DNA from: Bacteroidaceae bacterium
Lineage (GTDB): Bacteria > Bacteroidota > Bacteroidia > Bacteroidales > Bacteroidaceae
Assembly: GCA_902362595.1 (NCBI GenBank)
Contig: CABIXF010000008.1
Span: 1 to 64,000 of the forward strand
DNA: 64,000 bases
Direction: 5' to 3'
Of this stretch, positions 45,131 to 54,425 are shown in pieces (position 1 is the stretch's first letter; the number at the start of each line of letters is the position of its first letter). Position numbers and translations under genes: made by a program. A model generated the notes under the pieces. It worked only from the letters and a program-made list of their open reading frames with translations, was not told the DNA's origin and did not search any database.

Positions 45131-46029
45131 TGTGGAAAGACTTCTTTTACTATTCGAAATCTGAGCGCAGGGTAATTCTGTTTCTTCTGGCTCTGCTGGT
45201 GGTGACCGGAGGTGGATTGTGGGTATGGAGGTATGCCTATCCTCCGGTACAAGTACGCTCTGAAAGCTGCGTGGAAATAGATTCTTTCCTTGCAGGCGTG
45301 AAAAAACGAGAAGCGGCGTATGCAGTTCGTAGTAAAAGAAAATCGGAGAGTCGGCCCGTCGTCCTTTTTGACTTTGACCCTAATACGGCCGATTCAGTGG
45401 AACTTCGAAGCTTGGGTCTGCCGGCTTTTGTCGTTCGCAATATCCTTCATTACCGGGAAAAGGGTGGGGTGTTTCGTACTTCCGACGCCTTTGCCAAGAT
45501 TTACGGATTGAAGAAAGAACAGTTTCTTCAATTGAAACCTTATATTCAGATTGCCCCTCGTGAGACAGCGAAACAAGATTCTGTCCGTTTAAACACGTCG
45601 GTTCAGAAAAATGCCGGATGGGTAGAAAAATATGCATCGGGAACAGTGGTGTCGTTGAATGAGGCAGATACCAGTCAGTTGAAGCGGGTTCCTGGCATTG
45701 GCAGCGGACTCGCTAAGATGATTGTGGCTTACCGTGATAAACTGGGAGGATTTACCCATCTGGAGCAACTACAGGAAATTCCGCATGTAGATACGTGTTT
45801 GAACAAGTGGTTTGTGGTGAAAGGCGTTCCGTTCCGTATGATCAGGGTGAATAAAGACGGGCTGGAGAAGCTTCGGAATCACCCTTATATGGATTTTTAC
45901 AAGGCTCGGGCTATATTGGAATATCGTCGTAAGCGTGGGAAAATAAAAGGTCTTTCCCGGCTTTCTTTGTTTGAAGAGTTTACCGAGAAAGACCTTCGTC
46001 GTCTGACTCCTTATTTATCGTTTGAATAA
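45130..46029 (+). CDS. Membrane-anchored helix-hairpin-helix protein (ComEA-like)
   Basis: A 299-aa protein with one N-terminal membrane helix (about 14-34) and three helix-hairpin-helix units outside the membrane: NTADSVELRSLGLPAFVVRNIL, then NEADTSQLKRVPGIGSGLAKMI with the classic PGIG turn, then MDFYKARAILEYRRKRG. Such HhH repeats bind DNA backbone non-specifically, as ComEA does during uptake, but this protein is longer than ComEA and no competence genes are nearby, so a role in DNA uptake is only a suggestion. ATG 45130 overlaps the symporter stop; a GTG at 45127 is the alternative. Confidence 0.82.
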   Translation: MWKDFFYYSKSERRVILFLLALLVVTGGGLWVWRYAYPPVQVRSESCVEIDSFLAGVKKREAAYAVRSKRKSESRPVVLFDFDPNTADSVELRSLGLPAFVVRNILHYREKGGVFRTSDAFAKIYGLKKEQFLQLKPYIQIAPRETAKQDSVRLNTSVQKNAGWVEKYASGTVVSLNEADTSQLKRVPGIGSGLAKMIVAYRDKLGGFTHLEQLQEIPHVDTCLNKWFVVKGVPFRMIRVNKDGLEKLRNHPYMDFYKARAILEYRRKRGKIKGLSRLSLFEEFTEKDLRRLTPYLSFE

Positions 46030-46035
46030 AAAAGA

Positions 46036-47454
46036 TTATTTACGGGTATATCCAGCGGCTTCTGCAATCTTTACCGGAATCTCAGTATTGTCAATGCGGT
46101 TTTGGAACTTTTCGGCTCCTGCTCCAATCGCAAAAACGGGTACATAACCTGCGGAATGTCCTCCGCTGGTCCATCCTGTCAGGGCAATTTCGTCGATGAT
46201 ACGTTTGGCTTCGGCTGCAAGGGGTTCATCTTGTGCATATTCGCTCTTTTCCATTTTCGCCTGCTGGTTCTTCAGACTCTGTTCGTAAACCGTTCGGAGG
46301 CGGGCCTCTTGTGCATCGGTCAGTTTGATTTTATCCCAAAATCCGAAATTGTCCTTCAATGCTTGTTGCACGGCTTCCCAGCTTACCTGATTATGAGTCT
46401 TGATACGGAGTTGGTTAATCATCCGCGTGAATCCATTTTCGCTTACTTTCTGATTTTTGAGAACTTGTAAGTTCAGTTGATACGGACCTTTTCCCAGTAC
46501 AAAACCACCGGTTTCGTGATCGGCTGTAATGACGATTAAGGTTTCGTCCGGGTGCTGTGAATAGAATTCATAAGCTACTTTAATGGCATTATCAAAATCC
46601 ATGATTTCATGGAATACGGTGGCTGCATCGTTGCTGTGACATGCCCAGTCTATTTTACCTCCTTCTACCATCAGGAAGAAGCCTTTTGATAAATCCTTGG
46701 AAAGGAAATTAATGGCAGAGCGGGTGATTTCCTGTAGCGTCATGTCACCTTTCTTTCGGTCAATAGCATAAGGAATGGCCGTACGGTCGGTTTTGGAAGA
46801 GGCTTCCGGTTGCAGTAGAATCATCTTCTCAGCTTTCTTGCTTTTTTTAAGGTAATCTTTGTAACCCCGTGCTATGGTATATCCGTATTGGTCAGCCATT
46901 TGGTAAAGATTTTCGGCCTGTGGATTGTTTTTATCTTCTGGCTGCAGAAAATCGGAACCGGCATAAAAATCGAATCCTGTTTTATATAGGTCGGTTCCAA
47001 TGGCATAATAACTGCTTCTTCCGGCTGCATGGGCATAAAAAGCGGCTGGGGTAGCATGGTCGACACTTACACTAGTGGCCACACCGACCCGACATCCTTT
47101 GTCTTTTGCCCATGTGGCAATGCTGTATACGGGAGTCTGCAAGTCTTTCAAGACTCCGATGGCTCCGTTTTTTGTCTTGTTTCCTGTAGCCAAAGCCGTT
47201 CCAGCTGCAGCAGAGTCTGTAACCCCATTGGTTGCAGAGAAAGTTGTGGCCATAGTGGCATAGGGGAATTGTGTAAATTGCAGCGGGGTGATACCGATTT
47301 TTTCTTCCAGTTCCCCAAGGTAAAGTTCTGTTCCTTGTACTTGGTTAACTCCCATTCCATCTCCGATGAAATAGAATACATACTTGGCTTGCTGTGCATC
47401 TAGCTGACAGAAGGACAGTAGGATGAACATAAAAGCGATAGATAGTTTTTTCAT
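46036..47454 (-). CDS. Alkaline phosphatase (PhoA family), periplasmic
   Basis: Metal-dependent phosphomonoesterase. The 472-aa protein has a signal peptide (about 1-20) and the complete PhoA-type set: YFIGDGMGVNQVQG for the first metal Asp, TDSAAAGTALATGNKT with the nucleophile Ser, FLMVEGGKIDWACHSND, ITADHETGGF and GGHSAGYVPVFAIGAGA for the metal-binding His residues. Expected to release phosphate from organic esters. No Pho box can be recognised. The gene ends six bases from the convergent HhH gene. Confidence 0.93.
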   Translation of the reverse strand: MKKLSIAFMFILLSFCQLDAQQAKYVFYFIGDGMGVNQVQGTELYLGELEEKIGITPLQFTQFPYATMATTFSATNGVTDSAAAGTALATGNKTKNGAIGVLKDLQTPVYSIATWAKDKGCRVGVATSVSVDHATPAAFYAHAAGRSSYYAIGTDLYKTGFDFYAGSDFLQPEDKNNPQAENLYQMADQYGYTIARGYKDYLKKSKKAEKMILLQPEASSKTDRTAIPYAIDRKKGDMTLQEITRSAINFLSKDLSKGFFLMVEGGKIDWACHSNDAATVFHEIMDFDNAIKVAYEFYSQHPDETLIVITADHETGGFVLGKGPYQLNLQVLKNQKVSENGFTRMINQLRIKTHNQVSWEAVQQALKDNFGFWDKIKLTDAQEARLRTVYEQSLKNQQAKMEKSEYAQDEPLAAEAKRIIDEIALTGWTSGGHSAGYVPVFAIGAGAEKFQNRIDNTEIPVKIAEAAGYTRK

Positions 47455-47603
47455 GATGCTATAAGTTGAGTTTTCTCCGCGAAAATAAAGAAAAAAGCGG
47501 TTTCTTGCTTCTTTTTAAAGAAAAGATGAAAAAAAAGGGAAACGTTTTTGCCTTCTTTCATTTTTCATAAGTGAAGATATTACATTCTTCTAAATTTTAT
47601 ATT

Positions 47604-48566
47604 ATGGAAAAAAGAATTTTAACTGGGGCATGTATGGTTTTGTCCTTGTTGGCTGCTTGCCAGCAGAAAGAGTCTTTACAGGAAATGAACAATCATCCTG
47701 TTGTCAATTTGGAAGCATCGGTCTATACTCTGGGAAATACGTCCAGGACAGTGACGGATGAGTCTGGTAGTACCACTTTCTCAGAAGGAGATGAACTGGG
47801 CTTTTTTATGCCTGGGGAAACAGAGTCTGTGAAATGGACATTAACAGGGAGTAAATGGGTCTCCGAGTCTTCGTTAGCATGGAAAGATAAGGTCAGCAGT
47901 TTTACGTTTTGTGCTTTCTATCCTTATGGGGAGGGAACAGCTACTTGTGACAATATTCCTATGCCGGATTTAAGCAAACAGCAAGGTACGTTGGCCGGTT
48001 TGGGAACTTTTGATTTCCTTTCAGCACGTTGTCAGACCAGTTATAAAGAAACAGACAATGGCACAGTCTCTTTTACGGGAGCTTCTTCTTTTCAGCATGT
48101 GTACAGTTTGGTGTCCATTACCATTAAAAAAGATTTGCCTACAGAGAATGTGTTGCTAAATAAAGCTACTTTTCAAGGACACAATTTGTTTAGTCGCAGT
48201 ACTTATCATTTTGGAAAGTCGGCTGGAGAGGATGGGCTTTCTTTCATTGAATCGTCTTTAGTACATGCGTTGACCTTTCAGTATGAAGAACCTGTCAGCA
48301 TTTCCGAGGAATCGGGATATACTTTGCACCTCTTGTGCAATCCTGCAGAACTGACAGAAGATTCAGAATTTTCCATTGCTTATCAGCGTGACGGTATAGC
48401 TCATACGGCTTCGACAAAGAAATTGGGAAAACAATTTAATGCGGGTAAATATTATCGGTTCGTGTTAAGATTGACAAAAGAAGAACTGAAGCTGGAAGGC
48501 AGTGAGATTTCCGACTGGGTTTCTGAAGAACTTCCAGAAATAGCTGTGGATGAAATACCGGCATAA
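47604..48566 (+). CDS. Fimbrillin-like (FimA/Mfa-type) lipoprotein
   Basis: A 320-aa lipoprotein (SLLAAC, acylated Cys at about residue 16) with the layout of the Bacteroidales fimbrillin family: the early segment SRTVTDESGSTTFSEGDELGFF, strands such as FTFCAFYPYGEG, and a C-terminal strand region ending in GKYYRFVLRLTKEEL and ISDW. Type V pilins are lipoproteins that are cleaved and polymerised at the surface; a stand-alone member like this may be a minor pilin, an anchor or a non-pilus surface protein. No other fimbrial genes flank it. The upstream in-frame ATG at 47571 would precede the lipoprotein signal and is rejected. Confidence 0.72.
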   Translation: MEKRILTGACMVLSLLAACQQKESLQEMNNHPVVNLEASVYTLGNTSRTVTDESGSTTFSEGDELGFFMPGETESVKWTLTGSKWVSESSLAWKDKVSSFTFCAFYPYGEGTATCDNIPMPDLSKQQGTLAGLGTFDFLSARCQTSYKETDNGTVSFTGASSFQHVYSLVSITIKKDLPTENVLLNKATFQGHNLFSRSTYHFGKSAGEDGLSFIESSLVHALTFQYEEPVSISEESGYTLHLLCNPAELTEDSEFSIAYQRDGIAHTASTKKLGKQFNAGKYYRFVLRLTKEELKLEGSEISDWVSEELPEIAVDEIPA

Positions 48567-48595
48567 GCTAACCCACCTTGTTCCTTAATGTGATT

Positions 48596-48625
48596 TCCGG
48601 GAAGGTGAATCCTTCCCGGATTTTT
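48596..48625 (+). terminator. Terminator of the fimbrillin-like gene
   Basis: A perfect 10-bp GC-rich stem (48596-48605 with 48611-48620), a 5-base loop and five T residues. Confidence 0.9.
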
Positions 48626-48653
48626 CGTCAGATTGTTTATCTCTTGAAATGGA

Positions 48654-48688
48654 TTTGTCATGATTCTCAGAAAAAACATGTAACTTTG
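48654..48688 (+). promoter_or_regulatory. xpt promoter, TTTG-N23-TAACTTTG
   Basis: TAACTTTG at 48681-48688 is a perfect -7 box; TTTG at 48654-48657 is slightly far. The start near 48695 leaves a leader of about 38 bases, too short for a purine riboswitch. Confidence 0.55.
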
Positions 48689-48732
48689 CGCCCTTAAATA
48701 GGACAACAATCAATTTCAAGTTCGTTAATAAA

Positions 48733-49302
48733 ATGAAAGCACTCAAGGAACGCATCATTCGTGATGGAAAATGCTTTGAAGGAGGAATCCTCAAAGTCGA
48801 TAATTTTATTAATCATCAGATGGATCCTATCCTGATGAAGTCGATGGCGGTAGAGTTTGTACGTAGATTTGCCAGTACGAAAATCAACAAAATTCTGACC
48901 ATAGAGGCCAGTGGTATTGCACCTGCTATCATGGTGGGCTACTTGTTGGAGCTTCCGGTGGTATTTGCAAAAAAGAAACAACCTAGCACCATGGAGAATA
49001 TGTTGACGACTACAGTGTATTCTTTTACGAAAGGCCGTACGTATGATGTGTGTGTCAGCAAGGATTACTTGTGCCCTGGCGACAAAGTGTTGTTTATTGA
49101 TGATTTCCTGGCAAACGGAAATGCAGCCAAAGGCATTATTGATTTGGTTGCAAAAGCCAATGCAGAACTGGTAGGTATGGGATTTTTAATTGAAAAGTCT
49201 TTCCAGCATGGAGGAGATTATCTGAGAGAACAGGGAATTCATGTGGAATCATTGGCCATTATTGAAAGTTTGGACAATTGTCAAATCAAAATAAAAGATT
49301 GA
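48733..49302 (+). CDS. xpt: Xanthine phosphoribosyltransferase
   Basis: Salvages xanthine to XMP with PRPP. The 189-aa protein matches Xpt: [29 protein letters not shown] start, [14 protein letters not shown] for the base region, and the PRPP motif [17 protein letters not shown] (about 118-134). The nucleobase permease starts seven bases downstream, so uptake and salvage are in one operon, the arrangement known from Bacillus xpt-pbuX but without its guanine riboswitch. Confidence 0.95.
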   Translation: MKALKERIIRDGKCFEGGILKVDNFINHQMDPILMKSMAVEFVRRFASTKINKILTIEASGIAPAIMVGYLLELPVVFAKKKQPSTMENMLTTTVYSFTKGRTYDVCVSKDYLCPGDKVLFIDDFLANGNAAKGIIDLVAKANAELVGMGFLIEKSFQHGGDYLREQGIHVESLAIIESLDNCQIKIKD

Positions 49303-49309
49303 TTTTTGG

Positions 49310-50644
49310 ATGGAACAAGAACAACAGAATGGAGCCCAGAGTGCCGGGCTTATTTACGGGCTGAATGATCGTCCGCCTTTGAAAGATGCTATTTTTGCGG
49401 CTCTGCAGCATCTGCTTGCTATTTTTGTAGCGATTATAACCCCTCCGTTGATTATTGCAGGAGCATTGAAACTGGATTTGGAAACTACCGGTTTTTTGGT
49501 TTCCATGGCACTTTTTGCGTCTGGAATATCTACTTTTATTCAATGTCGGCGAGTTGGTCCAATTGGTTGTGGATTGCTGTGTATACAAGGAACCAGTTTC
49601 TCTTTCATCGGTCCGATTATTTCTGCCGGGCTGACAGGAGGGCTCAGTGCCATATTCGGAGCTTGTATCGTCGCTTCATCGGTAGAGATGCTGATTAGCC
49701 GGATTCTGAAATATACACGTCGGGTAATTACTCCATTGGTTTCGGGTATTGTGGTGACATTGATTGGCATGAGTCTGATAAAAGTCGGTATATCGGCGTG
49801 TGGGGGTGGAGCAGCTGCTCAGGCAGATGGAACGTTTGGAGCTTTCCATCATATAGGACTGGCCGCTTTGGTACTGGTTTTGATTATTTTCTTTAACCGC
49901 AGTTCCAATCGTTATTTACGAATGAGTTCGATTGTTATCGGACTGGTTGTGGGATATGTACTGGCCTGGGCTTTGGGAATGGTCGATTTTTCGGCAGTAC
50001 AAAGTTATGGGGGGGTTAATATTCCCATTCCCTTCCGATACGGTATATCGTTTGATATTTCAGCTATTATCGGGTTGGCTTTGGTCTATCTGATTACAGC
50101 CATTGAGGCTTATGGAGATATTACTGCAAACTCTTTGATTTCTGGAGAACCTGTGGAAGGGGAGACTTTCGTCAAGCGTGCGTCGGGTGGTATTCTGGCT
50201 GATGGATTTAATTCCATGCTGGCAGGCTTTTTCAATTCTTTTCCAAATTCCATTTTTGCTCAGAATAACGGTATGATTCAATTGACTGGAGTGGCCAGCC
50301 GTTATGTGGGATATTTTATTGCAGGTTTCCTTATTTTACTGGGATTGTTTCCCGCAGTCGGGTTGGTATTTTCATTAATGCCTGAGCCGGTATTAGGAGG
50401 GGCTACCTTGTTAATGTTTGGTACGGTAGCTGCTGCGGGTATCCGAATTATTTCTTCACAGAAAATTGACCGTAAGGCTACATTGGTCATGGCACTGAGT
50501 TTCTCGTTTGGTTTGAGTGTGGAACTTGTACCGGATATATTATGTCAGCTTCCGGATACATTGCGTAACATATTTTCTTCAGGAATAACGACGGGAGGTT
50601 TGACCGCGATTCTAGCAAATCTGTTGATTCAGATAAAGGAGTGA
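49310..50644 (+). CDS. Nucleobase permease, NCS2 family (xanthine/uracil type)
   Basis: Proton- or cation-coupled uptake of a purine or pyrimidine base. The 444-aa protein has about 14 membrane segments and the family pattern GLNDRPPLKDAIFAALQHLLAIF near the start, QGTSFSFIGPIIS in the middle, and NSFPNSIFAQNNGMIQLTGVASR, the NCS2 signature. Cotranscription with xpt makes xanthine (or guanine) the likeliest substrate. The name pbuX would be an inference from the operon only. Confidence 0.88.
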   Translation: MEQEQQNGAQSAGLIYGLNDRPPLKDAIFAALQHLLAIFVAIITPPLIIAGALKLDLETTGFLVSMALFASGISTFIQCRRVGPIGCGLLCIQGTSFSFIGPIISAGLTGGLSAIFGACIVASSVEMLISRILKYTRRVITPLVSGIVVTLIGMSLIKVGISACGGGAAAQADGTFGAFHHIGLAALVLVLIIFFNRSSNRYLRMSSIVIGLVVGYVLAWALGMVDFSAVQSYGGVNIPIPFRYGISFDISAIIGLALVYLITAIEAYGDITANSLISGEPVEGETFVKRASGGILADGFNSMLAGFFNSFPNSIFAQNNGMIQLTGVASRYVGYFIAGFLILLGLFPAVGLVFSLMPEPVLGGATLLMFGTVAAAGIRIISSQKIDRKATLVMALSFSFGLSVELVPDILCQLPDTLRNIFSSGITTGGLTAILANLLIQIKE

Positions 50645-50658
50645 TATAAATGATATAT

Positions 50659-50699
50659 AAAAAAACTCCGCTTCTCCTTAAAAGGAGCGGAGTTTTTTA
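50659..50699. terminator. Bidirectional terminator between the permease and hsp20
   Basis: A long stem (12 bp with A and T runs at its edges, continued by TCCTT/AGGA) around a short A-rich loop serves both convergent genes. Confidence 0.9.
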
Positions 50700-50715
50700 T
50701 TAGAAGGTCTTATGT

Positions 50716-51144
50716 TTATTTGACTTCGATAACCTTACTAGCTTGTGCTTTTTCTTCGTTCATCTTCTTGGGCAGATCAATAGTCAATACACCGTCGTTT
50801 ACGGAAGCATTGATTTTTTCTTTTTCTACGTCATCAGGGATAATCATAGATTGTTCGAATTTGCTATAAGAGAATTCGCGGCGCAAGTATTTCTTGTTCT
50901 CGTCTTTGTTCTCATTTTTCTTTTCCATTGAGATGGTAAGTGTGTTGTCGTCAGCCAGCTGTACATGGAAGTCATTTTTTGTCATGCCGGGAGCTGCCAA
51001 TTCAACTTTGTACTCTTTCTCGCTTTCAATTACGTTGATTGCAGGAGCAGTACTGTTGGCCTTTACCATCCAGTCGTTATCAAAGAAATCATTAAAGATA
51101 CTTGGTAACCAGTTCTGATTGTAATTTTTTCTAGTCGGCATCAT
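50716..51144 (-). CDS. Small heat shock protein (Hsp20/alpha-crystallin)
   Basis: ATP-independent chaperone that holds unfolding proteins. The 142-aa protein has the alpha-crystallin domain (about 35-130): YKVELAAPGMTKNDFHVQL, NTLTISMEKK, YLRREFSYSKFEQS and the conserved GVLTIDLPKK. A short N-terminal arm (NQNWLPSIFNDFFDND) is typical. It stands alone with a terminator downstream. The region upstream contains a 20-base dyad but no recognisable housekeeping promoter, as might be expected for a stress-controlled gene; the regulator is not evident. Confidence 0.93.
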   Translation of the reverse strand: MMPTRKNYNQNWLPSIFNDFFDNDWMVKANSTAPAINVIESEKEYKVELAAPGMTKNDFHVQLADDNTLTISMEKKNENKDENKKYLRREFSYSKFEQSMIIPDDVEKEKINASVNDGVLTIDLPKKMNEEKAQASKVIEVK

Positions 51145-51426
51145 AGTTGTAATCTCCTATCATTAAGTTCTTTATTTATCATTTTTTTCTTGTGGAGGGT
51201 TTCTGCTTTCGCTTCCGCGATCCACTTAGGAGAGTGCAAAACCTGTACCTGTTTTGTGTAGGTGTACCCAAAAGGATTCGGATTTTAATTTCTGTTTAAC
51301 TAAGAGGCTTGTTTTTAAACTAAGGAAAACATTATTCGGTGACAAGAAGACAGAATGTGGACAATCTGACACAAATCAAGCTGTCATAGTTGCGTTGGGG
51401 AGGGAAAGCCTATCACATTATAGCAT
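51145..51426. other. Non-coding region upstream of hsp20
   Basis: I see no gene here. CAAAAC and GTTTTG arms (51237-51242 and 51251-51256) form a 20-base dyad about 95 bases before hsp20 that could be an operator. The rest (51257-51426) is featureless; a 76-codon frame at 51254-51484 shows no coding character. Confidence 0.4.
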
Positions 51427-51460
51427 AAAAAAGGCCGTACAAATCAGTTACGGCCTCTTT
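51427..51460 (-). terminator. Terminator of the DUF3332 gene
   Basis: On the minus strand an 8-bp GC-rich stem (51449-51456 with 51432-51439) is followed by six T residues. Confidence 0.85.
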
Positions 51461-51480
51461 TGTTGTATGATGAATAAATG

Positions 51481-52035
51481 TTAGCGTGTAGCAAATGCAG
51501 ACTGGCTGTTCGCCTGACGTGCAGCAATCATGCCTTGCAGGTCGGGAGATACAGTTGTAGAAGTTCCGTCCTGCTGCTTAAATGTGATGGTCCCGTCTTC
51601 GTTCATGGTGATCAGCTCAAAAGTTTGTCCTTCTGCAGAAGCATTCCATGTATTCTTTTCTTTGTTGTAAATCAGGTTGAGCGGTTTGTCTTCTTCTCCT
51701 TTTTTGAGGATGGTATAACCGTCTTCATTGATGCGTACGAGATATTCTCCGTTTTCACCTTTTACGCTTTTTACGGAACCAACATTGTCGGCTAATGGGT
51801 TTGCTCCAGACCAGAACTCAATGGAGTTCAGTACGATGATATCTGCCAGATAAGCAACTTCATAAACAGGTACTATATGGAAAGCAAGGAACACGATTTC
51901 ATTGACAAACTTGTTACCGATGCTGTTGTTCCAGTCTTTCAGACTGCTCCATAATCCGAAGGAACCTATACATGAAGAACATATAATGCTGCTGCTCAGA
52001 ATCAGGCATGCAACAGAAATTTTGAATTTTCTCAT
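51481..52035 (-). CDS. DUF3332 lipoprotein
   Basis: A 184-aa protein with a lipoprotein-like signal (SIICSSC, acylated Cys near residue 22) and a hydrophobic stretch after it (VNEIVFLAFHIVPVYEVAYLADIIVL, about 43-68), then a soluble beta-rich C-terminal half (SVKGENGEYLVRINEDGYTIL, ELITMNEDGTITFKQQDG). This fits the DUF3332 family found in Bacteroidales and some proteobacteria, of unknown function. It is monocistronic. The -7 consensus is not visible upstream. Confidence 0.75.
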   Translation of the reverse strand: MRKFKISVACLILSSSIICSSCIGSFGLWSSLKDWNNSIGNKFVNEIVFLAFHIVPVYEVAYLADIIVLNSIEFWSGANPLADNVGSVKSVKGENGEYLVRINEDGYTILKKGEEDKPLNLIYNKEKNTWNASAEGQTFELITMNEDGTITFKQQDGTSTTVSPDLQGMIAARQANSQSAFATR

Positions 52036-52147
52036 ATCTGCTTCAGTTTTGGGTTAATATTTAATCTGTATTGTCTTTTTAGTTATTACAATTTGTTACA
52101 AAGTTAGAAGTTATTTTGGATTATGAAAGAAAAGTGTAAAAAAATCG

Positions 52148-52155
52148 TATCTTTG
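52148..52155 (+). promoter_or_regulatory. -7 element of the MFS gene (TATCTTTG)
   Basis: A perfect -7 box 42 bases before the ATG at 52198; TTTG at 52115-52118 is too far to be its usual partner. Confidence 0.5.
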
Positions 52156-52197
52156 CGTCGTTTTTTGTGAGAAATTAATGATTAAATAAACAATAGG

Positions 52198-53778
52198 ATG
52201 AAAGAAAAGATTCAGAAGAGGTTGAGCGATTCGAAAGCAGCGCGTTGGACGGCGTTATTCATCGTCTCATTTACAATGATGTGTGGTTATTTCTTGACAG
52301 ATGTGATGTCGCCTTTGGAAAATCTGTTGACAACAAAAGGAAGAGTGGTGTATTTTACAGATGATACTTCTATGCCGGCAGATAGTTTGATTGCGAAGGT
52401 ACGACTGTTTTCGGCAGCAGAGATGCTTTCTGAGCCTGATCTTACAGTAGAAAAACTGGAAACGGGTGCGAAGCTGCAGTATTGCGAGGCGATAGGCGGA
52501 AAACAGGTCCCGGTAGAGAAGACCATTAGTTCGGTTGCTCGTGGAGAAGGCTGGTCAAGTACGGAATATGGATTCTTTTCTGGAGCTTATGGTTTGATTA
52601 ATGTCTTTTTGCTGATGTTGTTCTTTGGGGGAGTGATTCTGGATAAGATGGGAATTCGTTTCACCGGTATCATGTCTTCAGGGTTGATGTTCGCAGGAGC
52701 TCTTATAAAATGGTATGCCCTTGCTACGGATTTTGGAGGAGCACAGTTGTTTGGTATGAATATGCAGGTAGTATTGGCTTCAGCTGGATTTGCGATATTT
52801 GGTATGGGTGCAGAAATTACCGGAATTACTGTTTCAAAGGTGATTGTCAAGTGGTTTGCAGGTAAGGAACTGGCATTGGCTATGGGGCTTCAGGTAGCCA
52901 TGGCACGTATTGGTACGGCATTGGCATTGGCTGTCAGTTTGCCGGTGGCCCGTATGATGGGAAATGTATCTTATCCGGTGTTGTTTGGCGCCATTCTGTT
53001 GTGTGTGGGATTTGGTTCGTATTTGGTTTATTGCATGATGGACCGCAAAGAAGATGCGTCGGCTGAAGCAATTCGTATGGAAAGTGGCAAGAAAAAAGAG
53101 GATGGATTTAAAATGTCTGATTTGAAGCAGATTTTTTGCAGCAGAGGCTTTTGGTTGATTAATTTGCTTTGCCTGATGTTTTATGCAGGAGTATTTCCTT
53201 TCTTGAAGTTTGCGACTAAACTGATGATTTTTAAATATGATGTGCCGGAGTCTTTTGCAGGACTGATTCCTGCCTTGTTGCCTTTTGGTACGATTCTGCT
53301 TACGCCTGTATTCGGATCATTGTACGACCGTATTGGCCGTGGAGCTACGCTGATGATTATCGGATCAGTTATGCTGACAGCAGTGCATGTGCTTTTTGCA
53401 CTTCCTATCATGAATTATTGGTGGTTTGCCGTAGTGGTGATGATTGTGCTAGGGATTGCATTTTCTCTGGTTCCTAGTGCCATGTGGCCTTCTGTGCCTA
53501 AAATCATTCCGATGAAACAACTTGGTTCTGCTTATGCTATTATTTTTTATATTCAGAACATTGGTTTAACGATGGTTCCTTGGCTGATTGGCTGGGTAAT
53601 TGAACATTGGGCTACGCTTCGTAATGAGGCTGGCGTCATTACAGGTTATGATTATACAGCTCCGATGGTAATTTTTGCTATCTTTGGAGTTTGTGCGATA
53701 GTAATATCTTTGTTGCTGCGTGCTGAAGATGCAAAGAAACATTATGGCTTGCAGGAAGCTAATATGAAAAAATCATAA
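52198..53778 (+). CDS. MFS transporter with a large loop after the first helix
   Basis: A 526-aa major facilitator protein with about 12 membrane helices. The first helix (about 19-40) is followed by about 80 hydrophilic residues (from ENLLTTKGRVVYFTDD to SSVARGEGWSSTEYG) before helix 2, placing a small extra domain outside the membrane. The loop after helix 2 reads GGVILDKMGIRFTG, and GSLYDRIGRGATL marks the equivalent loop in the second half, the MFS signature positions. The substrate is unknown. The layout resembles MFSD1-like proteins of Bacteroidetes, from memory. It is a single-gene unit. Confidence 0.82.
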   Translation: MKEKIQKRLSDSKAARWTALFIVSFTMMCGYFLTDVMSPLENLLTTKGRVVYFTDDTSMPADSLIAKVRLFSAAEMLSEPDLTVEKLETGAKLQYCEAIGGKQVPVEKTISSVARGEGWSSTEYGFFSGAYGLINVFLLMLFFGGVILDKMGIRFTGIMSSGLMFAGALIKWYALATDFGGAQLFGMNMQVVLASAGFAIFGMGAEITGITVSKVIVKWFAGKELALAMGLQVAMARIGTALALAVSLPVARMMGNVSYPVLFGAILLCVGFGSYLVYCMMDRKEDASAEAIRMESGKKKEDGFKMSDLKQIFCSRGFWLINLLCLMFYAGVFPFLKFATKLMIFKYDVPESFAGLIPALLPFGTILLTPVFGSLYDRIGRGATLMIIGSVMLTAVHVLFALPIMNYWWFAVVVMIVLGIAFSLVPSAMWPSVPKIIPMKQLGSAYAIIFYIQNIGLTMVPWLIGWVIEHWATLRNEAGVITGYDYTAPMVIFAIFGVCAIVISLLLRAEDAKKHYGLQEANMKKS

Positions 53779-53836
53779 TACAGGACAAAATAAAAGTAAG
53801 GGCCGGTTTTGCATAGATAAGAATCGGCTCTTTGCT

Positions 53837-54397
53837 TTATAAAATTTTAAAAAGAATCAGACAAAGGAACATACTGAGATATTCTAATCGTTTTCTCAAA
53901 AATTTTAAAGCCTTGTACATGTGAGCTTCTACTGTTCGTAAAGAAACTCCCATGATGTCTGCTATTTCTTTATTTTTCAGTTCATGCAGATAGCTTAGTT
54001 TGAAGATTTTTTGGCATTTGTCAGGAAGTTCACTGATTGCTGTGTGGATTTCTGCATGCAACTCTTTGTTTTCAATCATTTTTATCACCTCAGAATTGTC
54101 TGGCTGATAGAACTCCAAGCGGTGGCTGTGCAGTTCTTCTTCCATTGTGCAGTAATGGTCTACAACAGACCTGTGCTTCAACAGATTTAAGGCCTTTGTA
54201 TATACTGAACGATATAGTAAAGCATGGATTTGTTCACCAACTTCAATGCTTTCTTTTCGTTTCCATAGTTCAGCAAACACATCTTGGACAATATCTTCGG
54301 CTTCTTCTTCCCCAACGAGACGTGTGGCGTAAAAAAGTAAGCTTGGATAATATTTGCGAAATAAAGAAATGTAGATGTCTTTAAAATTCTCTTCCAT
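53837..54397 (-). CDS. ECF sigma factor of the glycan locus
   Basis: A 186-aa sigma-70 family protein of the Bacteroidetes ECF group that controls polysaccharide utilization loci. Region 2: YYPSLLFYATRLVGEEEAEDIVQDVFAELWKR; region 4: ELPDKCQKIFKLSYLHELKNKEIADIMGVSLRTVEAHMYKALKFLR, with the helix-turn-helix in the second half. The FecR-like anti-sigma gene of the pair lies at 56872-57846, separated by a GH92 gene and on the other strand. In such pairs an outer-membrane signal releases the sigma factor to transcribe the glycan genes. Confidence 0.92.
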   Translation of the reverse strand: MEENFKDIYISLFRKYYPSLLFYATRLVGEEEAEDIVQDVFAELWKRKESIEVGEQIHALLYRSVYTKALNLLKHRSVVDHYCTMEEELHSHRLEFYQPDNSEVIKMIENKELHAEIHTAISELPDKCQKIFKLSYLHELKNKEIADIMGVSLRTVEAHMYKALKFLRKRLEYLSMFLCLILFKIL

Positions 54398-54425
54398 TAA
54401 TTGCCGAACATAAAATGATGCCTTA

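Noticed and set aside
48689-48732. Purine riboswitch before xpt
   Set aside because: The leader is only about 38 bases, too short for the aptamer, and the conserved core is not present.
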